NCBI RefSeq assembly: GCF_049803835.1
Contig: NZ_JBNAGK010000001.1
Location: forward strand, 248,001 to 312,000
DNA: 64,000 nt
Origin: Pacificoceanicola sp049803835
GTDB taxonomy: Bacteria > Pseudomonadota > Alphaproteobacteria > Rhodobacterales > Rhodobacteraceae
Direction of reading: 5' to 3'
Shown here: positions 44,156 to 52,290 of the stretch, in pieces
Numbering within the stretch: position 1 is the stretch's first letter
Layout: the number at the start of each line of letters is the position of its first letter
Program-made: the position numbers and the translations under genes
Notes under the pieces: generated by a model
What the model was told of the DNA's origin: nothing
Seen by the model: the letters and a program-made list of their open reading frames with translations, nothing else
Databases searched by the model: none

Positions 44156-45007
44156 ATGGCGGTTCTGGAGAGGGTTTTCGACATCGCCCGCACACGGCAG
44201 GCGCGGGTGGTCTTTCCGGAAATGGAGGATGCGCGTGTCGCCGTAGCCTGCACGCGGTTGAAAGCCGAGAGACTGGCGGAGCCGGTCGGGCTGGCGGAGC
44301 CGTCCGAGGCGCAGCTTGCGGCGCTCGTCGAAGCGCGCGGCATGAAGGAGGGGATCGCACGGCGGATGCTGGCCAAGCCGCTGTTCCGCGCCGCGGCCAT
44401 GGTCGCGGCGGGGGAGGCGGATTGCATGGTCGCGGGCGCGGACAGCCCGACGCGGCGCGTGATCGAGGCGGCCTCCATCGCCATCGGTCTGGCGGAAGGG
44501 GTGACGGTGCCGTCGAGTTTCTTCCTCATGCTCTTCCCGGACGGGCGCGAGATGCTCTTTGCCGATTGCGCCGTGAACGTCGCGCCGGATGCGGAGGCGC
44601 TGGCCTCCATCGCTGTGGCGTCCGACCTTTCGGCCAAGGCGCTTCTCGGCGACTCCCGCCCCGCGCTTCTGAGCTTCTCGACCGGCACCTCAGGCAGCGG
44701 TCCCAGCGTCGATCTCGTCCGTGCCGCTGCCTCGGCCACCGGCTTTCTCGGACCGGTGCAGGCGGACGCGGCGCTCAATCCGCGCATTGCGGCGAAGAAG
44801 GGACTGGGGCAGGGCGATGCCAATGTGCTGGTCTTCCCGTCTCTGGATGCAGGCAACATCGCCTACAAACTGGCGCAGGAACTGGCGGGCGCACAGGCGC
44901 TCGGCCCGATCCTGCAAGGCTTCCGCCGCCCCGTCTGCGATCTCTCGCGCGGGGCGACGGTGGAGGATATCGTCGCGGCGACGGCGGTGACGGTGGCCCT
45001 GGGCTGA
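44156..45007 (+). CDS. pta: Phosphate acetyltransferase
   Basis: A 283-residue single-domain Pta, the short form without the N-terminal regulatory domains. Family motifs include RTRQARVVFPEMEDARV at the start, GADSPTRRVIEA, and SGPSVDLVRAA with NVLVFPSLDAGNIAYKL near the end. It reversibly moves the acetyl group from acetyl phosphate to CoA. GGGAGG is five bases ahead of the ATG. It is convergent with xsc, which makes acetyl phosphate, and divergent from citrate synthase, which would use the acetyl-CoA. Confidence 0.93.
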   Translation: MAVLERVFDIARTRQARVVFPEMEDARVAVACTRLKAERLAEPVGLAEPSEAQLAALVEARGMKEGIARRMLAKPLFRAAAMVAAGEADCMVAGADSPTRRVIEAASIAIGLAEGVTVPSSFFLMLFPDGREMLFADCAVNVAPDAEALASIAVASDLSAKALLGDSRPALLSFSTGTSGSGPSVDLVRAAASATGFLGPVQADAALNPRIAAKKGLGQGDANVLVFPSLDAGNIAYKLAQELAGAQALGPILQGFRRPVCDLSRGATVEDIVAATAVTVALG

Positions 45008-45022
45008 CGTCCCCCACCCCGA

Positions 45023-45041
45023 CCCTCCCCAACGGGGAGGG
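45023..45041. terminator. Hairpin between convergent pta and xsc
   Basis: CCCTCCCC-AAC-GGGGAGGG is a perfect 8-bp stem in the 40-base gap between the stops of pta and xsc. No U-tract is evident, so bidirectional termination is probable but not certain. Confidence 0.6.
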
Positions 45042-45047
45042 AGGCCG

Positions 45048-46826
45048 CTAGACCGCCTGTTTGCGCATGTCCGCCGGGTCGATGCCCGCCACGACCACCG
45101 GCTTCTTCATCGCATCACGGCGGAAAGGCTCGCCCAGTTCCTGATTGATAAGAGCCTCGATCAGCGTCGTGACGCCGTTTTCCATCTGGTCCTTCACCGC
45201 CTGCGCCAGCGCCGCCGTCAGCTCGTCCATGGTCTTCGTCTGGACACCTTTGAGCCCGCAGGCCTGCGCGATGGCGGCGTAGGACACGCCATCGTCGAGT
45301 TCGGTGCCGACGAAATTGTCGTCATACCACAGCGTCGAGTTGCGCTTCTCCGCGCCCCACTGGTAGTTGCGGAAGACCACCTGCGTGATCGCGGGCCATT
45401 CCTTGCGGCCGATCGCGGTCAGTTCCGTGACCGAGATGCCGAAGGCACCGTCTCCGGCGAAGCCGACCACCGGCACGTCCGGGCAGCCGATCTTCGCGCC
45501 GATGATCGCCGGAAGGCCGTAACCACAGGGACCGAAGAGGCCCGGGGCAAGATACTTCCGGCCTTCGTCGAAGGACGGATAGGCGTTGCCGATGGCGCAG
45601 TTGTTGCCGATGTCGGAGGAGATGATCGCATTGCGCGGCAAGGCGCTCTGGATCGCGCGCCAGGCCATGCGCGGGCTCATCCAGTCCGGCTTGTCGGCGC
45701 GGGCGCGCTGGTTCCAGCTGGTGCCGGGATCGTCGTCCTCGTGGGTCATCTCGGTGAGCTGCTGCGCCCAGCGCGACTTGGTCTCGGCGATCTTCGCTCG
45801 GCGCTCCTGACGTCCGGCCTCACCCGCGTTCTCGGAAAGCTGCCGCAGGATTCCCTTTGCCACCTTCGCCGCGTCGCCAACGATGCCGACCGTGACCTTC
45901 TTCGTCAGGCCGATGCGGTCCGGGTTGATGTCGACCTGGATGATCCTTGCGCTTGTGGGCCAGTACTCCATCCCGTACCCCGGCAGGGTCGAGAACGGGT
46001 TGAGCCTTGTGCCCAGCGCCAGGACCACATCCGCCTCCCGGATCAGCTCCATCGCCGCCTTCGATCCGTTGTAGCCCAGAGGCCCTGCAAACAGCGGATG
46101 ACTGCCCGGGAAAGCGTCGTTGTGCTGGTATCCAACGCAGACCGGCGCTTCCAGCCGCTCGGCAAGCTCCATGCTCGCCGCGATGCCGCCCTTCGACAGC
46201 ACCACGCCCGCGCCGTTGAGGATCACCGGGTTCTTCGCCTGCGACAGCAGCGCGGCGGCTTCGGCGACGGAGGTCTCGCCACCGGAGGATCGCTCGAAAT
46301 TGATCGGCTCGGGGATCTCGATGTCGATCACCTGCGTCCAGAAATCGCGCGGCATGTTGATCTGCGCCGGGGCGCTGGCCTGCTTTGCCTTGGAAATCAC
46401 CCGTGTGAGCACTTCGGCCACGCGGGAGGGATCGCGGACTTCCTCCTGGTAGGCGACCATGTCGCGGAACAGCGCCATCTGCTCGACTTCCTGGAAGCCA
46501 CCCTGACCGATGGTCTTGTTCGCGGCCTGCGGCGTGACGAGGAGCAGCGGCGTGTGGTTCCAGTAGGCCGTCTTGACCGCCGTGACGAAATTCGTGATGC
46601 CCGGACCGTTCTGCGCGATCATCATGCTCATCTTGCCCGAAGCGCGGGTGTAGCCGTCCGCCATCATGCCGCCGGAGCCTTCGTGCGCGCAGTCCCAGAA
46701 CTTGATCCCGGCTTTCGGGAAGAGGTCCGAGATCGGCATGAAGGCGGAGCCGATGATGCCGAAGGCATGTTCGATGCCGTGGCGCTGCAGCACCTTCACG
46801 AAGGCTTCTTCGGTGGTCATTTTCAT
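45048..46826 (-). CDS. xsc: Sulfoacetaldehyde acetyltransferase
   Basis: A 592-residue thiamine-diphosphate enzyme that converts sulfoacetaldehyde and phosphate to acetyl phosphate and sulfite, the key step of taurine and related sulfonate degradation. It has the N-terminal catalytic Glu region (CAHEGSGGMMADGYTR), FAGDGAFGIS with the distal Asn (RNYQWG) of the ThDP motif, and family sequences such as NRNSTLWYDDN-like (AEKRNSTLWYDDN). The start MKMTTEEAF is standard and AGGGA lies upstream; longer starts lack support. Taurine transporter and transaminase genes are not seen here, so the upstream steps must be elsewhere. Confidence 0.96.
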   Translation of the reverse strand: MKMTTEEAFVKVLQRHGIEHAFGIIGSAFMPISDLFPKAGIKFWDCAHEGSGGMMADGYTRASGKMSMMIAQNGPGITNFVTAVKTAYWNHTPLLLVTPQAANKTIGQGGFQEVEQMALFRDMVAYQEEVRDPSRVAEVLTRVISKAKQASAPAQINMPRDFWTQVIDIEIPEPINFERSSGGETSVAEAAALLSQAKNPVILNGAGVVLSKGGIAASMELAERLEAPVCVGYQHNDAFPGSHPLFAGPLGYNGSKAAMELIREADVVLALGTRLNPFSTLPGYGMEYWPTSARIIQVDINPDRIGLTKKVTVGIVGDAAKVAKGILRQLSENAGEAGRQERRAKIAETKSRWAQQLTEMTHEDDDPGTSWNQRARADKPDWMSPRMAWRAIQSALPRNAIISSDIGNNCAIGNAYPSFDEGRKYLAPGLFGPCGYGLPAIIGAKIGCPDVPVVGFAGDGAFGISVTELTAIGRKEWPAITQVVFRNYQWGAEKRNSTLWYDDNFVGTELDDGVSYAAIAQACGLKGVQTKTMDELTAALAQAVKDQMENGVTTLIEALINQELGEPFRRDAMKKPVVVAGIDPADMRKQAV

Positions 46827-47010
46827 TGGTGGAATTCCCTGAGCGTGTCGCCGCCGCACGCGGCCTTTGCCGGTCATGGTAAGCGCTGCACTCTCCACCG
46901 GATAGGGCCAGTTGATGTGCCCGGTTATGTCCAACTCTTCGGTGAGCCGGAAACGGGAGATTAAAACCTGCTGCCGTACATCGGAGGGCGACGCTTCTGG
47001 AAACCGCCGA

Positions 47011-47424
47011 ATGCCCAACCTCCTCTCGCTCTATCTGCCCGCGCTCGTGCCCTCTTGGCGGTTCTTCAAGACCGTGGGGCCGAGTCCGCGCATCGAGTAT
47101 CGCGTCGATGGTGGGGATTGGGTCGGCTGCGAGCATCGCCCGGAGCATGTGCGGATCTCGCGGATGCTGCGCCGGATGCTCTGGAATCCGCGCTGGAACG
47201 AACAGCTTTACCTTGTCAGTCTTTCCGAGCGCCTGGCCAGCGATCCGGACCAGGCCGACCATGCGGTGCGGGAGTTGGCAGAGCGGATCATCCGGCTCGG
47301 GTCTGTCCCGCCGGGCGCAGTGATGGAGTTTCGCGTCATCTTCCTCGCGCCCGAGGGAGACCGGATCGGGCTCTTCGTCGAGTACGAAAGCCTTGCAAAG
47401 CGGGTGCCGGACGATGCCGTTTGA
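47011..47424 (+). CDS. Hypothetical protein, partner of the membrane protein 47414
   Basis: A 137-residue soluble protein of unrecognised family, opening MPNLLSLYLPALVPSWRFFK. It is mixed charged and Trp-containing, with no signal or TM segment. The gene overlaps the membrane protein gene by 11 bases and is divergent from xsc with 184 bases between starts. The reading frame extends upstream to 46912, but the ATG at 47011 gives the best N-terminus. The close coupling suggests a joint function with the membrane protein; nothing more can be claimed. Confidence 0.7.
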   Translation: MPNLLSLYLPALVPSWRFFKTVGPSPRIEYRVDGGDWVGCEHRPEHVRISRMLRRMLWNPRWNEQLYLVSLSERLASDPDQADHAVRELAERIIRLGSVPPGAVMEFRVIFLAPEGDRIGLFVEYESLAKRVPDDAV

Positions 47425-48097
47425 GCTTGCCCTGCGTGTGACGGAAATCCTGCTCGCGCTGGCCATGATCCAGCAAAGCCTCGAGCATCTGGCGACGGAG
47501 CGGCGCAGTCGCTGGATCTTCCTTGCCCGGACTGGATTGTGCCTGCTGCTGCTGCTCAGCGGGATTCAGCCCGCCGTGACTCTTGTGCCTCTATTGGCCA
47601 CGAGCCTCCTGCTTCTGCACCGTTATCAAGGCCCTTACAACGGCGGCAGCGACAAGATGACCCTGCTCATCCTGACCTGCCTGACGGTTTCGCGGCTTGC
47701 CCCGGAGCGCTACGCGGAGCTTGCCTTCGCCTATCTCGCAGCGCAGCTTCTCCTGAGTTATTTCACCTCCGGCTGGATCAAGATCATCAACCCGGACTGG
47801 CGCAGCGGCGCGGCGCTTCGGGACGTCTTCCGCTTTTCCGCCTATCCCGTTAGCGAGAGCCTGCGTGGTTGGGCCGATCGTCCGCGCGTGTTGCAAGCTG
47901 CCGGTTGGGCGGTGATGCTCCTTGAACTGGCGTTTCCCCTCAGCCTCCTGCATCCACTGACGCTGATGGCGGCGCTGGCCTGCACCGCCGCCTTCCATTT
48001 CTCCAATGCCTGTTTCTTCGGGTTGAACCGGTTTTTCTGGATCTGGATCGCGGCGTATCCCTCGATCCTCTGGCTGCAAGGCAGGCTGATCGGTTAG
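47414..48097 (+). CDS. HTTM-like multi-pass membrane protein
   Basis: A 227-residue integral membrane protein with about five to six hydrophobic segments. The pattern FTSGWIKIINPDWRSGAALRD is typical of the HTTM group (gamma-carboxylase-like or DoxX-like relatives), which have redox or lipid roles, but no catalytic residue can be named. Its ATG overlaps the preceding gene by 11 bases, so translation is coupled. A short 61-base gap separates it from kdsD. Confidence 0.65.
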   Translation: MPFELALRVTEILLALAMIQQSLEHLATERRSRWIFLARTGLCLLLLLSGIQPAVTLVPLLATSLLLLHRYQGPYNGGSDKMTLLILTCLTVSRLAPERYAELAFAYLAAQLLLSYFTSGWIKIINPDWRSGAALRDVFRFSAYPVSESLRGWADRPRVLQAAGWAVMLLELAFPLSLLHPLTLMAALACTAAFHFSNACFFGLNRFFWIWIAAYPSILWLQGRLIG

Positions 48098-48158
48098 CCG
48101 CATTGGACACGGAGGCCAAGGCGCTGTAACAGGCAGAAAAGAGGCCACCGAGAGCAAC

Positions 48159-49112
48159 ATGACCGCAACCCCGTCCGACATCGCCCGCGAGGTGCTCGCC
48201 ACCGAGGCCGCCGCGCTGACACGGCTTGGCGCGGAGCTTCCCGAGAGCTTTGATGCTGTGGTTGACCTGCTTCTGAAGGTGCAGGGGCGCGTGATCGTTT
48301 CCGGCATGGGCAAGTCTGGCCATGTAGCGAGCAAGATCGCCGCGACCTTCGCCTCGACCGGGACCCCGGCGCAGACCGTGCATCCGGGAGAGGCGAGCCA
48401 TGGCGACCTTGGCATGATCACCCGCAATGATGCGGTCATCCTGATCTCCAATTCCGGCGAGACCCGCGAGTTGGCCGACATGATCGCCCATTGCGCCCGC
48501 TTTGCCATCCCGCTGATCGCCATGACGAAACGCGCCGAAAGCAGCCTTGGCAGCGCGGCGCAGCATGTCCTGCTGTTGCCGGACGCCGCCGAAGCTTGTG
48601 CCATCGGTATGGCGCCGACGACCTCGACCACCATGGCCATGGCGCTGGGCGACGCGTTGGCGGTGGCGATGATGCGGCACAGGGGTTTCGGCAAGGAGAA
48701 CTTCGCCGCTTTCCACCCCGGCGGGACGCTGGGTGCGCAGCTTCTCCATGTCCGGGCGGTCATGCACACGGGCTCGGAACTGCCGCTGGTGACAGAAGAC
48801 GCGCCAATGAGCGAGGTTCTGCTGGAAATGAGCAAGAAGGGCTTTGGCGTGGCGGCGCTTGTTGACGGCGACCGCCTGGCCGGGATCATCACGGACGGCG
48901 ATTTGCGCCGCAACATGGACGGGCTGATGGAGCGGACCGCGGGTGGGGTTGCCACGCGCACGCCGCTGGTCACCCGGCCGGATACGCTGCTTACGGAGGC
49001 CTTGGGAGTCATGAACATGTCGAAACGGACGGTCTTGCTGGTGGTCGAGGAGGATCACCGGCTGGTGGGGCTTCTGCACATTCACGATGCACTTCGGGCA
49101 GGTGTGGCATGA
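48159..49112 (+). CDS. kdsD: Arabinose-5-phosphate isomerase (KdsD/KpsF type)
   Basis: A 317-residue enzyme converting ribulose-5-phosphate to arabinose-5-phosphate, the first committed step to Kdo. It has a SIS domain (about 35-180, SGMGKSGHVASK, SNSGETRE) and two C-terminal CBS domains (about 200-317). It is the first of three overlapping Kdo genes; its TGA overlaps the kdsB ATG. Confidence 0.94.
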   Translation: MTATPSDIAREVLATEAAALTRLGAELPESFDAVVDLLLKVQGRVIVSGMGKSGHVASKIAATFASTGTPAQTVHPGEASHGDLGMITRNDAVILISNSGETRELADMIAHCARFAIPLIAMTKRAESSLGSAAQHVLLLPDAAEACAIGMAPTTSTTMAMALGDALAVAMMRHRGFGKENFAAFHPGGTLGAQLLHVRAVMHTGSELPLVTEDAPMSEVLLEMSKKGFGVAALVDGDRLAGIITDGDLRRNMDGLMERTAGGVATRTPLVTRPDTLLTEALGVMNMSKRTVLLVVEEDHRLVGLLHIHDALRAGVA

Positions 49113-49897
49113 GCGCGGTCATCTTCATCCCCGCCCGCTATGCGTCCTCGCGCTACCCGGGCAAGCCGCTGGTGGAACTGACCGGCGCGACGGGCGTGGC
49201 GAAGTCGCTGATCCAGCGCAGCTGGGAAGCGGCGAAGTCGGTCAAGGGCGCAGATGCGGTCTACGTCCTGACGGACGACGCGCGGATCGCCGATGCGGCG
49301 AAGGCCTTCGGTGCGGAGGTCATCATGACTTCCTCCGACGCCCGCAACGGCACGGAGCGCTGCGCCGAGGGTGTGGCGAAACTGGATTGCGAGCCGGATG
49401 TCGTCGTGAACCTGCAAGGCGACGCACCGTTGACCCCGGCCTGGTTCGTCGAAGACCTGATCGCGGCCATGTCCGATGCCACGGTGAACATGGCGACGCC
49501 AGTGCTGAAATGCGATCACGAAACCCTGTCGAATTTCGTCTCCGACCGCCACGCGGGCCGTGTCGGCGGCACCACCGCCGTCATGCGCCGCGATGGCAAG
49601 GCGATCTACTTCTCCAAGGAAGTGCTGCCTTACGTCGGCAATCTCGAAACGCCGCCGGAGGTCTGGCACCATGTGGGTGTCTACGCCTACCGCCCGGGCG
49701 CCCTGCGGTCTTACATGGGCTGGCCCGAAGGACCGATCGAGAAGGCCGAGGGGCTGGAGCAGCTGCGGTTTCTGGAAAACGGCATGGACGTGACCTGCGT
49801 GCCGGTCGAGGGCAAGGGCCGGGTGTTCTGGGAACTCAACAACCCCGTGGACGTGAGCCGCATCGAAGGGGTTCTGAAGAAGGAAGGCATCGCATGA
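49109..49897 (+). CDS. kdsB: CMP-Kdo synthetase
   Basis: A 262-residue cytidylyltransferase that activates Kdo with CTP for transfer to lipid A. The N-terminal IPARYASSRYPGKPL motif and VVNLQGDAP are intact. It overlaps kdsD by 4 bases and kdsA by 4 bases, which implies coupled translation of all three enzymes. Confidence 0.95.
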   Translation: MSAVIFIPARYASSRYPGKPLVELTGATGVAKSLIQRSWEAAKSVKGADAVYVLTDDARIADAAKAFGAEVIMTSSDARNGTERCAEGVAKLDCEPDVVVNLQGDAPLTPAWFVEDLIAAMSDATVNMATPVLKCDHETLSNFVSDRHAGRVGGTTAVMRRDGKAIYFSKEVLPYVGNLETPPEVWHHVGVYAYRPGALRSYMGWPEGPIEKAEGLEQLRFLENGMDVTCVPVEGKGRVFWELNNPVDVSRIEGVLKKEGIA

Positions 49898-50727
49898 AAG
49901 CTGTTCAAATCCGCGATGTGACCATCGCCAACGACCTGCCCTTCGCGCTGATCGCCGGGCCGTGCCAGCTTGAAAGCCTCGATCATGCCCGGATGCTGGC
50001 GGAGAAGATCGCGGAAGCGGCTTCGGCGTCGAGCATCCCGTGGATCTTCAAGGCCAGCTACGACAAGGCGAACCGCTCCTCGCTCAAGGGCAAGCGCGGG
50101 CTGGGCATGGACGAGGGTCTGCGCATTCTCGGAGCCATCCGGGATGAGTTCGACGTGCCGGTGCTGACCGATGTGCATGACGCCGGGCAGTGCGCCCCGG
50201 TCGCCGAGGTTGTCGACGTGCTCCAGATCCCGGCCTTCCTCTGCCGTCAGACGGACCTTTTGTTGGCGGCGGGAGAGACCGGCAAGGCGGTGAACGTCAA
50301 GAAGGGGCAATTCCTCGCGCCCTGGGACATGGCCAACGTGGCGGACAAGATCGCCAGCACCGGCAATGAGAAGATCCTGCTCTGCGAGCGCGGCACATCG
50401 TTCGGCTACAACATGCTGGTGTCGGACATGCGTTCCCTGCCGATCATGGCGGAGACCGGACGGCCGGTGGTGTTCGACGCAACGCATTCGGTGCAGATGC
50501 CCGGCGGGCAGGGCACCTCGTCTGGCGGCAAGCGTGAGTATGTCGAGCCGCTGGCACGGGCGGCGCTGGCCATCGGCTGCGGCGCGGTCTTCATGGAGAC
50601 CCACGAGGACCCGGACAACGCGCCGTCTGACGGCCCGAACATGGTGCCTGTGCAGGCGCTGGGCCAGGTTCTGGAGGGGCTGAAGGCCATCGACGATCTG
50701 ACGAAGGCCCGCAGCTACGCGCTGTAA
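49894..50727 (+). CDS. kdsA: Kdo-8-phosphate synthase
   Basis: A 277-residue aldolase-like enzyme condensing arabinose-5-phosphate with phosphoenolpyruvate. Motifs include IAGPCQLES, FKASYDKANRSS, DVHD, CERGTSFGYNMLV and FDATHSVQMPGG. Residue C at the metal position (AGPCQLES) suggests the metal-dependent class, but this cannot be settled by eye. Its start overlaps the kdsB stop (ATGA). It ends before a double hairpin at 50728. Confidence 0.96.
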   Translation: MKAVQIRDVTIANDLPFALIAGPCQLESLDHARMLAEKIAEAASASSIPWIFKASYDKANRSSLKGKRGLGMDEGLRILGAIRDEFDVPVLTDVHDAGQCAPVAEVVDVLQIPAFLCRQTDLLLAAGETGKAVNVKKGQFLAPWDMANVADKIASTGNEKILLCERGTSFGYNMLVSDMRSLPIMAETGRPVVFDATHSVQMPGGQGTSSGGKREYVEPLARAALAIGCGAVFMETHEDPDNAPSDGPNMVPVQALGQVLEGLKAIDDLTKARSYAL

Positions 50728-50774
50728 CCGAAGTCCGTGACGGATTTCGGACCGGAAAGCTTCAAGCTTTCCGG
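50728..50774. terminator. Double hairpin between convergent kdsA and the phosphomutase
   Basis: CCGAAGTCCG-TGA-CGGATTTCGG (50728-50750, one G-T pair) is followed at once by CCGGAAAGCTT-C-AAGCTTTCCGG (50752-50774, perfect 11-bp arms). The first hairpin abuts the kdsA stop and the second is 4 bases from the phosphomutase stop. Neither has a long T-run, so termination may be mainly structural. Confidence 0.55.
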
Positions 50775-50778
50775 CACC

Positions 50779-52167
50779 CTACGCCAGCTTCGCTTTCAGC
50801 TTCCTAAGGTAGTCCGTGACGAGGGCGAGCGCCCGCTCGGCGCTCCCTGCCTCGGCATAGCAGCGGAATTCCGGCGCGTTGCCGGAGGGCCGCAGGTGCA
50901 CCACATCGCCACTCTCGAAGGTCACGCGCAGGCCGTCCGTTTCGTCCAGCTTCGCCTCCCTGCCCGTCGCGGCAAAGAACGCCTCGCGCGTCTCCCGGTC
51001 ACTCGACAGTTCCGCGATGAAGCTGCGCGAGTGTTCCGTCTCGATGCCCTGAATGCGATCCGCGGCGGTAAAGCGCGGCGGCAGCGCGTCGGCCAGTTCG
51101 GCCAGCGAAACGCCCTGTCGCGCGGCCTCCGCCAGAGGCGCAAGGATGGGCAGCAGGCAGTCCCGCGTCATCAGCGGTGCCAGAGGCCCGGCGGGTCCCT
51201 GTGCTTCGAACCCGAGCAGGAAGCCGCCGTTGGCCTCGTAGCCGACGACCTTCGCGCCGTGCTCCTGCGCCAGCGTTTCTTCCATGGCGGCAATGACATA
51301 GGGTGAGCCGATGCGGGTCAGGGTCACCCGCCCGAACTCGGGCATCTGCGCCACCATCGTGTTCGAACTCACTGGCGTGCAGAGCACCTTCGCCCCGAGC
51401 GCCCGGGCTGTCAGTGCGCCGAGCACGTCGCCGAGGATCACCCGCCCGGAGGCATCCGCGACCATCGGGCGGTCCGCGTCGCCGTCCGTCGAGATCACCG
51501 CGTCCAGCGCGTGCTCGCTGCACCAGCCCGCCAGCATCCCGCGTGTTTCGGGGTCCAGCGCCTCGGTATCCACCGGGATGAAGACGTCCGAGCGGGCGAG
51601 GGCCACCGGCTCCGCTCCCAGCGCTTTCAGGACGTCGACCATGACGTCGCGGGCGACAGAGCTGTGCTGGTAGACACCGACGCGCAGGCCGCGCAGCGCC
51701 TCTCCGAAACCGAGTGCATAGCGCTGGACGTAGGCCGTCACCGCGTCGCGGGTCTGCCGCTCGGACGCGGCTCCCATGGACAGGGACTTGCCCCGGTTCG
51801 CGGTGATCGCTTCCTCGTCCGGCTTGGTGATTTCCCCCGTCGGGACGTAGAACTTGAGGCCGTTGCGGTCTGCCGGGATATGGCTTCCCGTGACCATGAT
51901 CGCCGCTTGCCCTGCTTCGAGGGACGACAAGGCCAGCGCGGGGGTCGGCAGCACGCCGCAGTCGATCGCCTGCACGCCGCAGCCCTCGACCGTCCGCAGC
52001 ACCCATTCGGCAATCTGCGGCGAGGAGGGTCGCAAATCGCGCCCGACATGCACCGCGCCGCCGGTCGGGCAGGCCAGAAGGAAGGCGGTGGTGTAATCGG
52101 TGACCAGCTCCTCGGTCAGTTCCGTGACCAGCCCGCGCAGGCCGGATGTTCCGAATTTCGGCGCCAT
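50779..52167 (-). CDS. Phosphomannomutase/phosphoglucomutase family enzyme
   Basis: A 462-residue alpha-D-phosphohexomutase that interconverts hexose 1- and 6-phosphates for nucleotide-sugar synthesis. The phosphoserine loop reads VTGSHIPADRNG, a form found in a bacterial ManB-like subgroup, and DGDADR is the metal site. The ATG at 52167 has GGGAGAG ahead; the reading frame upstream is long, but that stretch is the antisense of tex and not part of the gene. The exact sugar is uncertain (mannose or glucose). Confidence 0.87.
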   Translation of the reverse strand: MAPKFGTSGLRGLVTELTEELVTDYTTAFLLACPTGGAVHVGRDLRPSSPQIAEWVLRTVEGCGVQAIDCGVLPTPALALSSLEAGQAAIMVTGSHIPADRNGLKFYVPTGEITKPDEEAITANRGKSLSMGAASERQTRDAVTAYVQRYALGFGEALRGLRVGVYQHSSVARDVMVDVLKALGAEPVALARSDVFIPVDTEALDPETRGMLAGWCSEHALDAVISTDGDADRPMVADASGRVILGDVLGALTARALGAKVLCTPVSSNTMVAQMPEFGRVTLTRIGSPYVIAAMEETLAQEHGAKVVGYEANGGFLLGFEAQGPAGPLAPLMTRDCLLPILAPLAEAARQGVSLAELADALPPRFTAADRIQGIETEHSRSFIAELSSDRETREAFFAATGREAKLDETDGLRVTFESGDVVHLRPSGNAPEFRCYAEAGSAERALALVTDYLRKLKAKLA

Positions 52168-52290
52168 TCCGCTCTCCCTTTTCGATAAGCCGTTGATGCC
52201 GAAGGGACAGGGTAAAGGCAACCGATTTGGCTGCTTGCGAGGGGGTCCGGGCGGGGCTATCACGGTCTTCCCGAAGTGAAGGAGACCCCC

